Assembly: GCA_036518955.1 (NCBI GenBank)
Contig: DATDMG010000169.1
Span: 1-11,106, forward strand
Length of the DNA: 11,106 nt
Direction of reading: 5' to 3'
Source: DATDMG01 sp036518955
Lineage (GTDB): Bacteria; Actinomycetota; Actinomycetes; Actinomycetales; Kineosporiaceae
Of the stretch, positions 1 through 6,603 are shown in pieces. The notes beneath the pieces are model-generated. The model saw nothing but the letters and a program-made list of their open reading frames with translations. It had not been told where the DNA came from and searched no databases. How positions within the stretch are numbered: the first letter of the stretch is position 1; the number at the start of each line of letters is the position of its first letter. The position numbers were made by a program, and so were the translations under genes.

Positions 1-1738
1 CACCCGGCGCGCCGGGTGGTGCGCCGGCGACGCTCGACGCCCTTGGCGGAACCTCCGTCAGCGGTGCCACGGATGCGACGCCCTCGGTGTTCCGCGCGGT
101 CCGGATCAGGTCGGAGGTTCTCTCGGCCGGACCGATGATGATCGTCGGGTTGCCGGACCCGCCGGGGAAGTGCCGGGTCAGGGCGTCACCCCCGGTGACC
201 GACTCGACGCTGGTGAGGAATGTCTGTGCCGTGGTGACACCCCGCTGGTTGAACGTCGGGAAGAACAACGCGAGTGCTACCAACGCCACCCCGCTCGTCA
301 ACCACGCCCGGCGCGGATGCCGCCCCACGCCGCGGGCGACCGAGGCCCACAGGCCACGCGACTCGGGCCCGACGCTGCCGACGTGTGGAAGCGCCGGCCA
401 GAACAACCATCGGCCGGCCTCGACCATGTCGCCTCGCGCTCCCCGTCGGCGGCGGAGCCGCTGCACCCGGCCGCCCACGAACAGGGCAAGCATGAGGGAC
501 AGGAACGCCGCGGACACCGTTACGGCCATGACCGCGGCCAGCGGTGCCTGACTGTCGGCCATGAATGTTGCCGCCGCGACCACGACACCGGTCAGCGGGA
601 CGGACGCCAGCAGTGGGCCAGGCAGCAACAACGCGGCTGGCAGCATCGTCATCGCGGCTAACAGGGCCGAGGCGATGCCGATGGCTCCGACCGGACCCAG
701 CCCACGGGTCTGGCCCAGGTTGCTGAGCATCAGGCAGAGCAGCCCGATGATCACCGTGGCGGCGGACGCCCCGATCGGCTCGATGGCACGGCGCCAGGCC
801 AGCCACATCGCCTCGTACCGGTCGTCGTGTCGGCGAAGCTCCTCCCGGTAACGGGACACCAGCAGAAGCGCGTAATCGGTCGCGGCACCGATGACCAGGA
901 TGGACAGGATGCCCTGCGCCTGACCGTCCAGAGTGATCACCTCGTGCTTGGCGAGCAGGTAGACGATCCAGGCGGCCAAGCTGAAGGCGAATACCACCGA
1001 GATCAGGACGACCACCGGGACGAAGGGGCTGCGGTACACCACCAGGAGGATCACCAGAACCGCCAGCAGTGCGACCACGAGCAGGATCCCGTCGATACCC
1101 GCGAACGCCTTGACGAGGTCGGCCACGAGCCCCGCCGGGCCGGTGACGTAGATCCGGACGCCGTCCGTCGCGAGCCCGGCGTCCGCCGCCCGGATCGCCT
1201 CCACACATCTCTGCAGCGGGCTCTTTCCATCGGCCAGAGTGGCACCGAAGTCGCTGATCGCGTAGTTGACCAGCGCGAGCGCCGCCTTGCCGTCCTGGGA
1301 TGGGACGACCGGAACCAGGCCCTTCGCGATGAAGTCACCCACCCGTCGCGACGCGTGACCGGCGACCGGGATCTCCAGCGACGGGATCCGCTGGGCGAAG
1401 GCGGTGAACGCCACAAGCTGCTGCCGGGTCAGCCGGTCGTCGCTCTCGATCAGCACGAAAGCCGGGAAGAGTTGCTGGGTGGTGAACTTCTTCCGCAACT
1501 GGTCGACCCGTGTCGATTCGGCGCTGGCCGGCAGGAACGACGACGCCTCGTTCTTCTGGACCTGCGAGAGCTTGCCCGAGTACTGGCCCCCAGCGCCGCC
1601 GACGAGCAGCCAGCCGACCAGCAGCAACGCTGGGACCGCCCAGCGCCACCGGGAGGTGAGGATCCCCGGAGGTGGGGTCCGAGCCACGCCCTTCGTCGCT
1701 GCCGGCTCGGGGATCTGATGCGTGGATTGGGCGCTCAC
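1..1738 (-). CDS. MMPL-family (RND-type) membrane transporter, 3' end outside window
   Basis: The reading frame runs from GTG at 1738 without a stop to the left edge, giving 579 residues. An in-frame TGA directly precedes the GTG, and GGGAG lies 6 nt upstream (1745-1749), so this start is well fixed. Seen: a first membrane helix at about residues 33-50, a large outside domain (about 51-215), then closely spaced helices at about 217-420. The family signature GAATDY is at 284-289 and is followed by a basic stretch rich in R and E. Asp288-Tyr289 are the expected proton-relay pair of MMPL/RND pumps. A helix near 480-493 starts the second half, and the second outside domain is cut by the window edge. 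Known: these proteins use the proton gradient to export lipids, drugs or siderophores. The MarR gene reading away from it suggests drug or small-molecule efflux rather than lipid export, but the substrate is unknown. Confidence 0.93.
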   Translation of the reverse strand, partial: MSAQSTHQIPEPAATKGVARTPPPGILTSRWRWAVPALLLVGWLLVGGAGGQYSGKLSQVQKNEASSFLPASAESTRVDQLRKKFTTQQLFPAFVLIESDDRLTRQQLVAFTAFAQRIPSLEIPVAGHASRRVGDFIAKGLVPVVPSQDGKAALALVNYAISDFGATLADGKSPLQRCVEAIRAADAGLATDGVRIYVTGPAGLVADLVKAFAGIDGILLVVALLAVLVILLVVYRSPFVPVVVLISVVFAFSLAAWIVYLLAKHEVITLDGQAQGILSILVIGAATDYALLLVSRYREELRRHDDRYEAMWLAWRRAIEPIGASAATVIIGLLCLMLSNLGQTRGLGPVGAIGIASALLAAMTMLPAALLLPGPLLASVPLTGVVVAAATFMADSQAPLAAVMAVTVSAAFLSLMLALFVGGRVQRLRRRRGARGDMVEAGRWLFWPALPHVGSVGPESRGLWASVARGVGRHPRRAWLTSGVALVALALFFPTFNQRGVTTAQTFLTSVESVTGGDALTRHFPGGSGNPTIIIGPAERTSDLIRTARNTEGVASVAPLTEVPPRASSVAGAPPGAPG

Positions 1739-1875
1739 TCAGGTCTCCCAACGGTCACCCGCCGAGAACGGGCGGAACGGGGTTGGATCAGAGGTCACCT
1801 CGGCAGCGGCGCACGCCCGGACCGGACGGCACGCGGCCCGAGCCTGGCTCATCGACCGGCTCGCGGTCGCCAGCC

Positions 1876-1915
1876 CTGGGCGGTAATACTCAGCCTGCTG
1901 ACCATTACCGCCCAG
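1876..1915. promoter_or_regulatory. 40-bp palindrome, probable MarR operator
   Basis: Two perfect 12-bp arms, CTGGGCGGTAAT (1876-1887) and ATTACCGCCCAG (1904-1915), enclose an inner perfect pair TCAGC (1890-1894) and GCTGA (1897-1901). The element lies in the 240-bp divergent region, 63 bp before the marR-like ATG and 137 bp before the MMPL start. MarR dimers usually bind 16-20 bp palindromes, so a 40-bp site could hold two dimers. Binding by the adjacent regulator is inferred. The rest of 1739-1978 shows only a small palindrome, GAGGTCACCTC, at 1791-1801; I could not place a clear MMPL -10 box. Confidence 0.6.
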
Positions 1916-1966
1916 CCTGCCGCGTCGCCAGGTCCGGCGCAAATCGTTCCCCGAGGCCCACCGCTC

Positions 1967-1972
1967 TAGCCT
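1967..1972 (+). promoter_or_regulatory. -10 box TAGCCT for leaderless MarR-family gene
   Basis: TAGCCT fits the actinobacterial TAnnnT -10 pattern and ends 6 nt before the ATG at 1979, so transcription would start at or next to the A of the start codon. No good -35 box is seen at 16-19 bp. There is no properly spaced Shine-Dalgarno, which agrees with leaderless translation. Confidence 0.6.
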
Positions 1973-1978
1973 GGGGAC

Positions 1979-2461
1979 ATGGACGAGCTCGATCATTGGG
2001 CGACGGGACGTCTGCTGTCCGCGGCGGCCCGGCTGGTCGAGCACGAGTGGAACAGCCACCTGGCCCCGTGGGACCTCAACCACGCCGGCCTGGCCGCGCT
2101 GCATGTCCTGCTACCGGGACCGACCACCCAGCGAGAGCTGGCAGCAGCCGTCCAGGTGGAGGATCAAACCATGAGCCGGACCCTGGAACGCCTCGAGCGC
2201 TCCGGGTACGTCGAGCGGCGTCGGGACGACAGCGACCGGAGGCGCGTCGTCGTCACCCTGACCCCAGCCGGTCGCGCCGCCTGCCTTCGAGCGGGAGATC
2301 TGGAGGTGGCGGAGGCGCTCTTCCGGGGCACCGTCGACGACCTGCCGGGGCTACGCGCCGCCCTTGCCGCGCTCGTCCGGCGGTTCTCACAGCAGCGATG
2401 GCCTGACGCACCGACGAGGGCGACCTTCCCGGACGGGCGAACTCGGCCACCGCGATCGTAG
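1979..2461 (+). CDS. MarR-family transcriptional regulator
   Basis: The product has 160 residues, a normal MarR length. A winged helix-turn-helix is readable: a helix near 35-45, TTQRELAAAVQVED (49-62), a recognition helix around QTMSRTLERLERSGYVERR (63-81), and a wing with the family pattern DDSDRRRVVVTLT (83-95) followed by the usual T-x-x-G-R stretch. The C-terminal helix (about 110-137) would complete the dimer interface, and a basic, Pro-rich tail follows. It probably represses the divergent MMPL pump and perhaps itself through the palindrome at 1876-1915; the inducing ligand cannot be predicted. Its TAG stop overlaps the first three bases of the lipB -10 box. Confidence 0.9.
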   Translation: MDELDHWATGRLLSAAARLVEHEWNSHLAPWDLNHAGLAALHVLLPGPTTQRELAAAVQVEDQTMSRTLERLERSGYVERRRDDSDRRRVVVTLTPAGRAACLRAGDLEVAEALFRGTVDDLPGLRAALAALVRRFSQQRWPDAPTRATFPDGRTRPPRS

Positions 2462-2464
2462 GCT
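2459..2464 (+). promoter_or_regulatory. -10 box TAGGCT for leaderless lipB, overlapping upstream stop codon
   Basis: TAGGCT ends 6 nt before the lipB ATG (2471), so a transcript would begin at the start codon. Its first three bases are the TAG stop codon of the MarR-family gene. No -35 match is visible, and there is no Shine-Dalgarno before the ATG. lipB could also be read through from the MarR gene, since only 9 nt separate the two. Confidence 0.58.
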
Positions 2465-2470
2465 GATGGC

Positions 2471-3190
2471 ATGTCCGTGCCCTCGACGACGTCCGCCTCC
2501 GCCGTCCGACTGCAGCGACTCGGACTCGGCGAGCACTTGGTCGACTACGAGCAGGCGTGGCAGTTGCAGCGCGAGCTCCACCAGGACGTCGTCGCCTGTC
2601 GCGCCCCCGACACGGTTCTGCTGCTGGAGCATCCGCCGGTGTACACCGCCGGTCGTCGCACTGCCCGGTACGACCGGCCGACGGACGGCACGCCGGTGAT
2701 CGATGTCGACCGTGGTGGGCGGATCACCTGGCACGGGCCAGGGCAGCTCGTGGGGTACCCGATCGTGAAGCTGGCTGGGCTCGTCGACGTGGTGGCGTAC
2801 GTCCGGCGACTCGAGGAGGCGCTCATCCGGGTGTGCGCCGATCTCGGGCTGGCTGCGATGCGTGTCGAGGGCCGCAGCGGGGTGTGGTTCCCGGCAGACC
2901 CGGCGGCGGCCCGCGAAACGATCACCGTACCCGGGTCGCCCCGCCGCGAGCGGAAGGTCGCAGCCATTGGCGTCCGGGTCGCGCGGGGTGTCACCATGCA
3001 CGGCTTCAGCCTCAACTGCAACCCTGATCTGTCCTGGTACGACCGTATCGTCCCGTGCGGTATCGACGACGCGGACGTCACCTCGCTCTCCCTCGAACTC
3101 CGCCGCGACGTGCCGCTCACCGAGGTGCTGCCGATGGTGGAACGGCACCTGCTCGAGGTCGACCTGCCCGGTCGCGGGCCAACGGCCTGA
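2471..3190 (+). CDS. lipB: Lipoyl(octanoyl) transferase LipB
   Basis: LipB moves the octanoyl group from acyl carrier protein to the lipoyl-domain lysine of dehydrogenase E2 subunits and GcvH, the first step of endogenous lipoylation in the cytosol. The 239-residue product has the expected signatures: LLEHPPVYTAGRR (51-63), RGGRITWHGPGQLVGYPI (81-98), and the catalytic pair Lys162 (in RKVAAIGVRV) and Cys196 (in RIVPCGI), with the conserved HGFSLNCNPDL between them. The ATG at 2471 follows a TAGGCT box by 6 nt. Its partner lipA lies 1.1 kb downstream, separated by an oppositely oriented oxidoreductase gene. The residues near 141-160 form a small insertion compared with what I remember of the mycobacterial enzyme. 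Confidence 0.96.
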   Translation: MSVPSTTSASAVRLQRLGLGEHLVDYEQAWQLQRELHQDVVACRAPDTVLLLEHPPVYTAGRRTARYDRPTDGTPVIDVDRGGRITWHGPGQLVGYPIVKLAGLVDVVAYVRRLEEALIRVCADLGLAAMRVEGRSGVWFPADPAAARETITVPGSPRRERKVAAIGVRVARGVTMHGFSLNCNPDLSWYDRIVPCGIDDADVTSLSLELRRDVPLTEVLPMVERHLLEVDLPGRGPTA

Positions 3191-3220
3191 GCCGGGCCGC
3201 GGCACAGGATCCGGCCCGGC
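3191..3220. terminator. Hairpin between convergent lipB and oxidoreductase genes
   Basis: A perfect 9-bp stem, GCCGGGCCG (3191-3199) with CGGCCCGGC (3212-3220), and a 12-nt loop begins right after the lipB TGA and fills most of the 39-bp convergent gap. There is no T-run on either side, as is common in high-GC actinobacteria. It probably ends transcription from both sides. Confidence 0.55.
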
Positions 3221-3229
3221 CAACCCGGC

Positions 3230-4156
3230 CTACCCGAGATGCGGAGCCACCTCGGCGGCGATCAGCTCCAGGTGATCCAGGTCGGAAAGGTCCAGGATCT
3301 GGAGGTAGAACCGCTGAGCGCCGACCGCCGCGTAGGCGTGGAGCTTCTCGATCACCTCGGCCGGAGTCCCGGCGAATCCGTCAGCACGCACCACGTCGAC
3401 CTCCCGCCCGATGGCGGCGGCCCGGCGCCGCAGCTCCGCATCGTCCCGGCCCACCACAGTCACGTGGGCGACCGACATGACCAGACTCGCGGGATCTCTA
3501 CCAGCCTCGACGCACGCCACCCGCACTGCCTCGAACCGCGTGGCGACGTCGTCGACCGAGGCGAACCCCGCGTTGAACTCGGCGGCATAGCGTGCCGCGA
3601 GGGCGGGCGTGCGCCTCTTGCCGGCACCCCCCACGATCACCGGGACATTCGGCTGCACCGGTTTGGGCAGCGCCGGGGAGCCATCGAGTCGGAAGTGCTT
3701 GCCATGGTACGAGAAGGTCTGCCCGACTGGAGTCGACCACAAGCCCGTGACGATGGCGAGTTGCTCCTCGAGGATGTCGAACCGCTCCCCGACCGGAGGG
3801 AACGGGATCCCGTACGCGGTGTGCTCGGCCTCGAACCAGCCGCTGCCGAGCCCCAGTTCGACCCGGCCGCCCGACATCTCGTCAACCTGCGCCACCTGGA
3901 TCGCCAGGACCGACGGCAGCCGGAAGGTGACCGGCGACACGAGCGTCCCGAGCCGCAACCGCGTCGTCTCCCTGGCCAGACCGGCCAAGGTGAGCCAGGC
4001 ATCCGTGGGGCCGGGCAAGCCCTCCACACCCATGGCCAGGTAGTGGTCGGACCGGAAGAAACCGTCGAACGCAAGGGACTCGGCCGCCCGGGCCACCTCC
4101 ACGAGCTGGTGGTACGTCGCTCCCTGCTGAGGTTCGGTGAAGATGCGCAAGTCCAT
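3230..4156 (-). CDS. LLM-class F420-dependent oxidoreductase (TIGR03560-like)
   Basis: The product has 308 residues from the ATG at 4156. It reads as a luciferase-like TIM-barrel flavin/F420 enzyme: MDLRIFTEPQQGATYHQLVE at the start, FFRSDHYLAMG (33-43), PGPTDAWLTLAGLARET (48-64), LRLGTLVSPVTFR (67-79), GGRVELGLGSGWFEAEH (96-112), and the phosphate-binding VPVIVGGAGKRRTPALAARY (171-190). The family normally transfers hydride between reduced F420 and an organic substrate; the substrate here is unknown. The frame stays open upstream to 4411, but the family N-terminus and a TATGGT box 6 nt before 4156 support the shorter start. It lies convergent to lipB and divergent from lipA, with no obvious functional tie to lipoylation. 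Confidence 0.92.
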   Translation of the reverse strand: MDLRIFTEPQQGATYHQLVEVARAAESLAFDGFFRSDHYLAMGVEGLPGPTDAWLTLAGLARETTRLRLGTLVSPVTFRLPSVLAIQVAQVDEMSGGRVELGLGSGWFEAEHTAYGIPFPPVGERFDILEEQLAIVTGLWSTPVGQTFSYHGKHFRLDGSPALPKPVQPNVPVIVGGAGKRRTPALAARYAAEFNAGFASVDDVATRFEAVRVACVEAGRDPASLVMSVAHVTVVGRDDAELRRRAAAIGREVDVVRADGFAGTPAEVIEKLHAYAAVGAQRFYLQILDLSDLDHLELIAAEVAPHLG

Positions 4157-4162
4157 CCGGCG

Positions 4163-4168
4163 ACCATA
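4163..4168 (-). promoter_or_regulatory. -10 box TATGGT for leaderless oxidoreductase gene
   Basis: On the minus strand TATGGT is followed by 6 nt and then the ATG at 4156. There is no Shine-Dalgarno and no clear -35. The geometry matches the other leaderless candidates in this window. Confidence 0.58.
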
Positions 4169-4208
4169 CGGGTGCTGCGGGTGTGGCGCCCAGCGGAGGC
4201 AGCGACCC

Positions 4209-4234
4209 TGTGGACGACGTCCACCTGTGGACAA
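4209..4234. promoter_or_regulatory. DnaA-box-like cluster / overlapping palindromes
   Basis: TGTGGACAA at 4226-4234 is the exact reverse complement of the actinobacterial DnaA box TTGTCCACA. TGTGGACGA at 4209-4217 differs from it at one base. A GTCCAC core at 4219-4224 faces the other way, so GTGGAC/GTCCAC/GTGGAC form two overlapping palindromes. The cluster lies in the divergent region between the oxidoreductase gene and lipA, about 27 bp upstream of the putative lipA -10 box. It may bind DnaA, or it may be the operator of some other dimeric regulator. Confidence 0.45.
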
Positions 4235-4260
4235 CTTCTGAGCGACTGGACGCCTCGTCG

Positions 4261-4302
4261 TAGAGTGAACCGGTCGGTGGGGTGACCGGCTGCGACGGGA
4301 GG
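4261..4302 (+). promoter_or_regulatory. Putative lipA promoter, leader hairpin and RBS
   Basis: TAGAGT at 4261-4266 fits the TAnnnT -10 pattern and would give a leader of roughly 40 nt. The leader holds an inverted repeat CCGGTC (4270-4275) / GACCGG (4284-4289), and GGGAGG at 4297-4302 lies 9 nt before the lipA GTG. Unlike its neighbours, lipA therefore appears to have a leader with a Shine-Dalgarno. The -35 region is not recognisable. Confidence 0.4.
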
Positions 4303-4311
4303 CGGAACAAC

Positions 4312-5406
4312 GTGTCGGTGGCACCGGACGGACGGCGCTTGTTGCGAATCGAGGCGCGCAACTCCCAGGTGCCCATCGAGCGCAAGCCGGCCTGGATCCG
4401 GACGACGGCACGAATCGGTCTCGAGTACGCCGAACTGAGCGGGTTGGTCGAGCGAGAGGGCCTGCACACCGTCTGCCAGGCGGCGGGCTGTCCCAACATC
4501 TTCGAGTGCTGGGAGGATCGCGAGGCCACCTTCCTGATCGGGGGCGACGAGTGCACCCGCCGGTGTGACTTCTGCCAGATCCACACCGGTCGTCCGGCTC
4601 CCCTCGACCGGGACGAACCGCGACGTGTGGCCGAGAGCGTCCTCGCGATGAGGCTGCGGTACGCCACCGTCACCGGCGTCGCCCGAGACGACCTGGACGA
4701 CGAGGGCGCCTGGCTGTACGCGGAGACCGTCCGGGCCATCCACCGGCTGAACCCGGGGACGGGGGTGGAGATCCTTGTCCCTGACTTCTCGGCCAGGCCT
4801 GGACTTCTCGGGCAGGTGTTCGACGCCGCCCCCCAGGTGTTCGCACACAACGTAGAGACGGTCCCGCGGCTCTTCAAGCGGATCAGGCCGGCATTTCGTT
4901 ACGACCGGTCACTCGACGTGCTGGCCCAGGCCCGAACCGCCGGGATGGTCACCAAGTCCAACCTCATCCTTGGCCTCGGCGAAACACGCGAGGAGGTCTC
5001 GGCGGCTCTCGCGGATCTGCACGAGGCTGGGTGCGATCTGATCACGATCACCCAGTACCTGCGGCCCTCACCGCTGCACCACCCGGTCGAGCGATGGGTG
5101 AGACCTGAAGAGTTCGTCGAACTGCGCGACGAGGCAACTGCCCGAGGTTTCGCAGCAGTGATGGCGGGGCCGCTGGTCCGGTCGTCCTACCGAGCAGGGC
5201 GGCTGTGGGCACAGGCGATGCAGCGGCGCGGGGAGGCGATCCCCCCTGCGCTCGCCCACCTCACGGAGCCGGGCTCGATGCGGCAGGAGGCAGCAACGCT
5301 GCTGGCCGCAGCATCCTCGAACCGGAGCCGGACCGCGAGCGAGGAGCCGGCCCGACCGGAGACCCGAGCCTGGCAGGTCGCACACCCTTTACCCGACGCC
5401 CGCTGA
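4312..5406 (+). CDS. lipA: Lipoyl synthase LipA (radical SAM), with C-terminal extension
   Basis: LipA inserts two sulfur atoms into protein-bound octanoyl groups using two [4Fe-4S] clusters and S-adenosylmethionine. Seen in the 364-residue product: the auxiliary-cluster cysteines C55, C60 and C66 (CQAAGCPNIFEC), the radical-SAM CxxxCxxC at C81, C85 and C88 (CTRRCDFC), ATVTGVARDDL (118-128), KSNLILGLGET (215-225), and RSSYR (290-294), whose serine ligates the auxiliary cluster. The GTG at 4312 is chosen because of the GGGAGG 9 nt upstream and because the product then begins MSVAPDGRRLLRIEARN, like known actinobacterial LipA. An ATG in frame at 4282 lies upstream of the RBS and is unlikely. 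About 50-55 residues after the normal end (near 310) form an Ala/Arg/Glu-rich tail of unknown role. It works with lipB upstream. Confidence 0.96.
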   Translation: MSVAPDGRRLLRIEARNSQVPIERKPAWIRTTARIGLEYAELSGLVEREGLHTVCQAAGCPNIFECWEDREATFLIGGDECTRRCDFCQIHTGRPAPLDRDEPRRVAESVLAMRLRYATVTGVARDDLDDEGAWLYAETVRAIHRLNPGTGVEILVPDFSARPGLLGQVFDAAPQVFAHNVETVPRLFKRIRPAFRYDRSLDVLAQARTAGMVTKSNLILGLGETREEVSAALADLHEAGCDLITITQYLRPSPLHHPVERWVRPEEFVELRDEATARGFAAVMAGPLVRSSYRAGRLWAQAMQRRGEAIPPALAHLTEPGSMRQEAATLLAAASSNRSRTASEEPARPETRAWQVAHPLPDAR

Positions 5407-5427
5407 GCCCACGCTCGACGGCTGCCA

Positions 5428-5441
5428 GCGCCGATCGGCGC
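5428..5441. terminator. 14-bp perfect palindrome downstream of lipA
   Basis: GCGCCGATCGGCGC is fully self-complementary (5-bp stem, GATC loop) and lies 22 nt after the lipA stop, before the DUF4191 promoter. It may be a weak terminator or a protein-binding site. It has no T-run. Confidence 0.3.
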
Positions 5442-5482
5442 ACCGCCCGAGCCAGGTGGCACGTCTGGCCTCGTCCGGCACG

Positions 5483-5488
5483 TAAGCT
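5483..5488 (+). promoter_or_regulatory. -10 box TAAGCT for leaderless DUF4191 gene
   Basis: TAAGCT ends 7 nt before the ATG at 5496, again the leaderless geometry. No Shine-Dalgarno precedes the ATG, and no -35 match is clear. Confidence 0.55.
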
Positions 5489-5495
5489 TTCCGGC

Positions 5496-6224
5496 ATGGC
5501 CCGTTCGAATGCCGATTCGGCAAGGGAACCGATGAAATCCGGCAAGCCTGCTCGACTCGCGCGCCTGCGTCAGGTGTGGCAGGTGTTCCAGCTGACTCGA
5601 GAGGCCGACCCGGCCGTCATCTGGTGGATGCTGCTGGTCTTCACGGGGACGCTCGTCCTCGGGTTCGGGCTCGGCCTGGCGCTCGGCCATCCGGTGTACC
5701 TCCTCATCCTGGCCGTCCCGTTGGGGGTGCTGCTCGCTCTGGTGGTCATGGCTCGCCGCGCCGAACGGGCCGCCTACGCCCGGTTCGCCGGTCAGCCGGG
5801 GGCGTCGGCGATGGCGTTCCAGAACCTGCGCAGGGGCTGGTCCGTGGAGCAGGAGCCGGTGGCGGTGGATCCACGGACCCGGGACCTCGTGTTCCGCGCC
5901 GTGGGCCGGCCCGGCGTCGTCCTGGTGGCCGAAGGACCGCCGCAGCGCGTCGGCAAGCTCGCCGAGGGCGAACGGAAGCGCGTCGCTCGCGTGCTCGGCC
6001 CGAACGTGCCGGTCACGGTGCTGCTCTGCGGGGACGGCGACGGCCAGATCCCGCTGCGCAAGCTCGGCGCGCACATGATGCGGATGAAGCCTACGATCAC
6101 CAAGAGCGAGGTCAGCGAGGTAGCGAAGAGGCTTCGCGCACTCGGTGGGGTCCGGCCGCCGATTCCCAAAGGCATCGACCCGACCCGCGTGCGACCCGAC
6201 CGGCGGGCCGCACGGGGTCGTTGA
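5496..6224 (+). CDS. DUF4191 family membrane protein
   Basis: The product has 242 residues. A short basic cytosolic start (1-39) is followed by two membrane helices at about 41-63 and 67-86, then a basic ARRAERAAYARF linker and a soluble C-terminal domain of about 145 residues that ends in an Arg-rich tail. Two helices followed by a cytosolic domain, next to lipA, match the DUF4191 family (Rv2219 in M. tuberculosis, from memory). Its function is not established; conserved placement between lipA and glnA suggests a housekeeping role. The ATG at 5496 is preferred because of the TAAGCT box. An in-frame ATG at 5532 (residue 13) is a weaker alternative. A hairpin follows at 6250-6280. Confidence 0.85.
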   Translation: MARSNADSAREPMKSGKPARLARLRQVWQVFQLTREADPAVIWWMLLVFTGTLVLGFGLGLALGHPVYLLILAVPLGVLLALVVMARRAERAAYARFAGQPGASAMAFQNLRRGWSVEQEPVAVDPRTRDLVFRAVGRPGVVLVAEGPPQRVGKLAEGERKRVARVLGPNVPVTVLLCGDGDGQIPLRKLGAHMMRMKPTITKSEVSEVAKRLRALGGVRPPIPKGIDPTRVRPDRRAARGR

Positions 6225-6249
6225 GCCCGACAATCGAATACCACCGGAT

Positions 6250-6280
6250 CGCGAAATGGCAGGTCGCCCGCCTTTTCGCG
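6250..6280 (+). terminator. Long hairpin after DUF4191 gene
   Basis: CGCGAAA (6250-6256) pairs with TTTCGCG (6274-6280). After a one-base mismatch the stem continues GGC/GCC, and after another GG/CC, closing on a 3-nt loop. It begins 25 nt after the stop and is probably the transcription terminator, without a T-run. Confidence 0.5.
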
Positions 6281-6303
6281 GAAAGTCTCCATCCAGACAC
6301 TCT

Positions 6304-6313
6304 GCGGTAACGG
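6304..6313. repeat. 10-bp direct repeat GCGGTAACGG, left copy
   Basis: GCGGTAACGG here is repeated exactly at 6594-6603. The two copies bracket the small ORF at 6365-6580. It may be an insertion scar, a repeated operator or chance. Confidence 0.35.
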
Positions 6314-6364
6314 CTGTGGAGTGGGCTGGATGCGTCTCAGCCGCCCCCTCTCTGGAGGCCGTCC

Positions 6365-6580
6365 ATGCTGGTGATCGCCACCACCGAAGTCGTCCGAGCG
6401 ATGGGAGACCTGATCCGCCGAGCCGACGCGGGCCTCGCCCGAGGCGCCGCCCGGAATGCAGCCGCCGGTGTCGCCGTCCGACGCGCCCGGCAACTGGAGG
6501 ACGCGCGGACGATGCGCGACCTGCAGCGTCTCGAAGCCACCACCGAAGCCCGCCCCGGAGACGCCCTCGACCGTCTGTGA
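6365..6580 (+). CDS. Small hypothetical protein (71 aa)
   Basis: I do not recognise this protein. It has a good ribosome binding site, GGAGG at 6354-6358 with a 6-nt spacer to the ATG, and most codons end in G or C, both favouring a real gene. The sequence is Ala/Arg-rich with a repeating helical pattern (LIRRADAGLARGAARN at 16-31, ARQLEDARTMRDLQRLE at 41-57). It looks like a mainly helical, possibly coiled, soluble protein with no signal peptide, membrane segment or cysteine. It sits between the DUF4191 and RDD genes, where I recall no equivalent in mycobacteria. No promoter could be assigned. The overlapping minus-strand frame is Arg/Ser/Ala-rich and looks like a shadow. Confidence 0.55.
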   Translation: MLVIATTEVVRAMGDLIRRADAGLARGAARNAAAGVAVRRARQLEDARTMRDLQRLEATTEARPGDALDRL

Positions 6581-6593
6581 CTGCCGGTTCGAG

Positions 6594-6603
6594 GCGGTAA
6601 CGG
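6594..6603. repeat. 10-bp direct repeat GCGGTAACGG, right copy
   Basis: Exact second copy of the element at 6304-6313, lying 13 nt after the stop of the small ORF. Confidence 0.35.

Noticed and set aside
827..1969. 380-residue plus-strand frame over the MMPL gene
   Set aside because: It is antisense to clear MMPL membrane segments, has a His/Asp/Gln/Arg-rich composition without domains, and no ribosome binding site. High-GC codon bias commonly opens such frames.
3239..4285. 348-residue plus-strand frame opposite the oxidoreductase gene
   Set aside because: It is a shadow of a gene with clear LLM motifs and has no motif of its own.
4157..4411. Upstream extension of the oxidoreductase to an ATG at 4411
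   Set aside because: The extra residues do not look like the family, overlap the start of lipA, and the MDLRIF start has a promoter-like box at the right distance.
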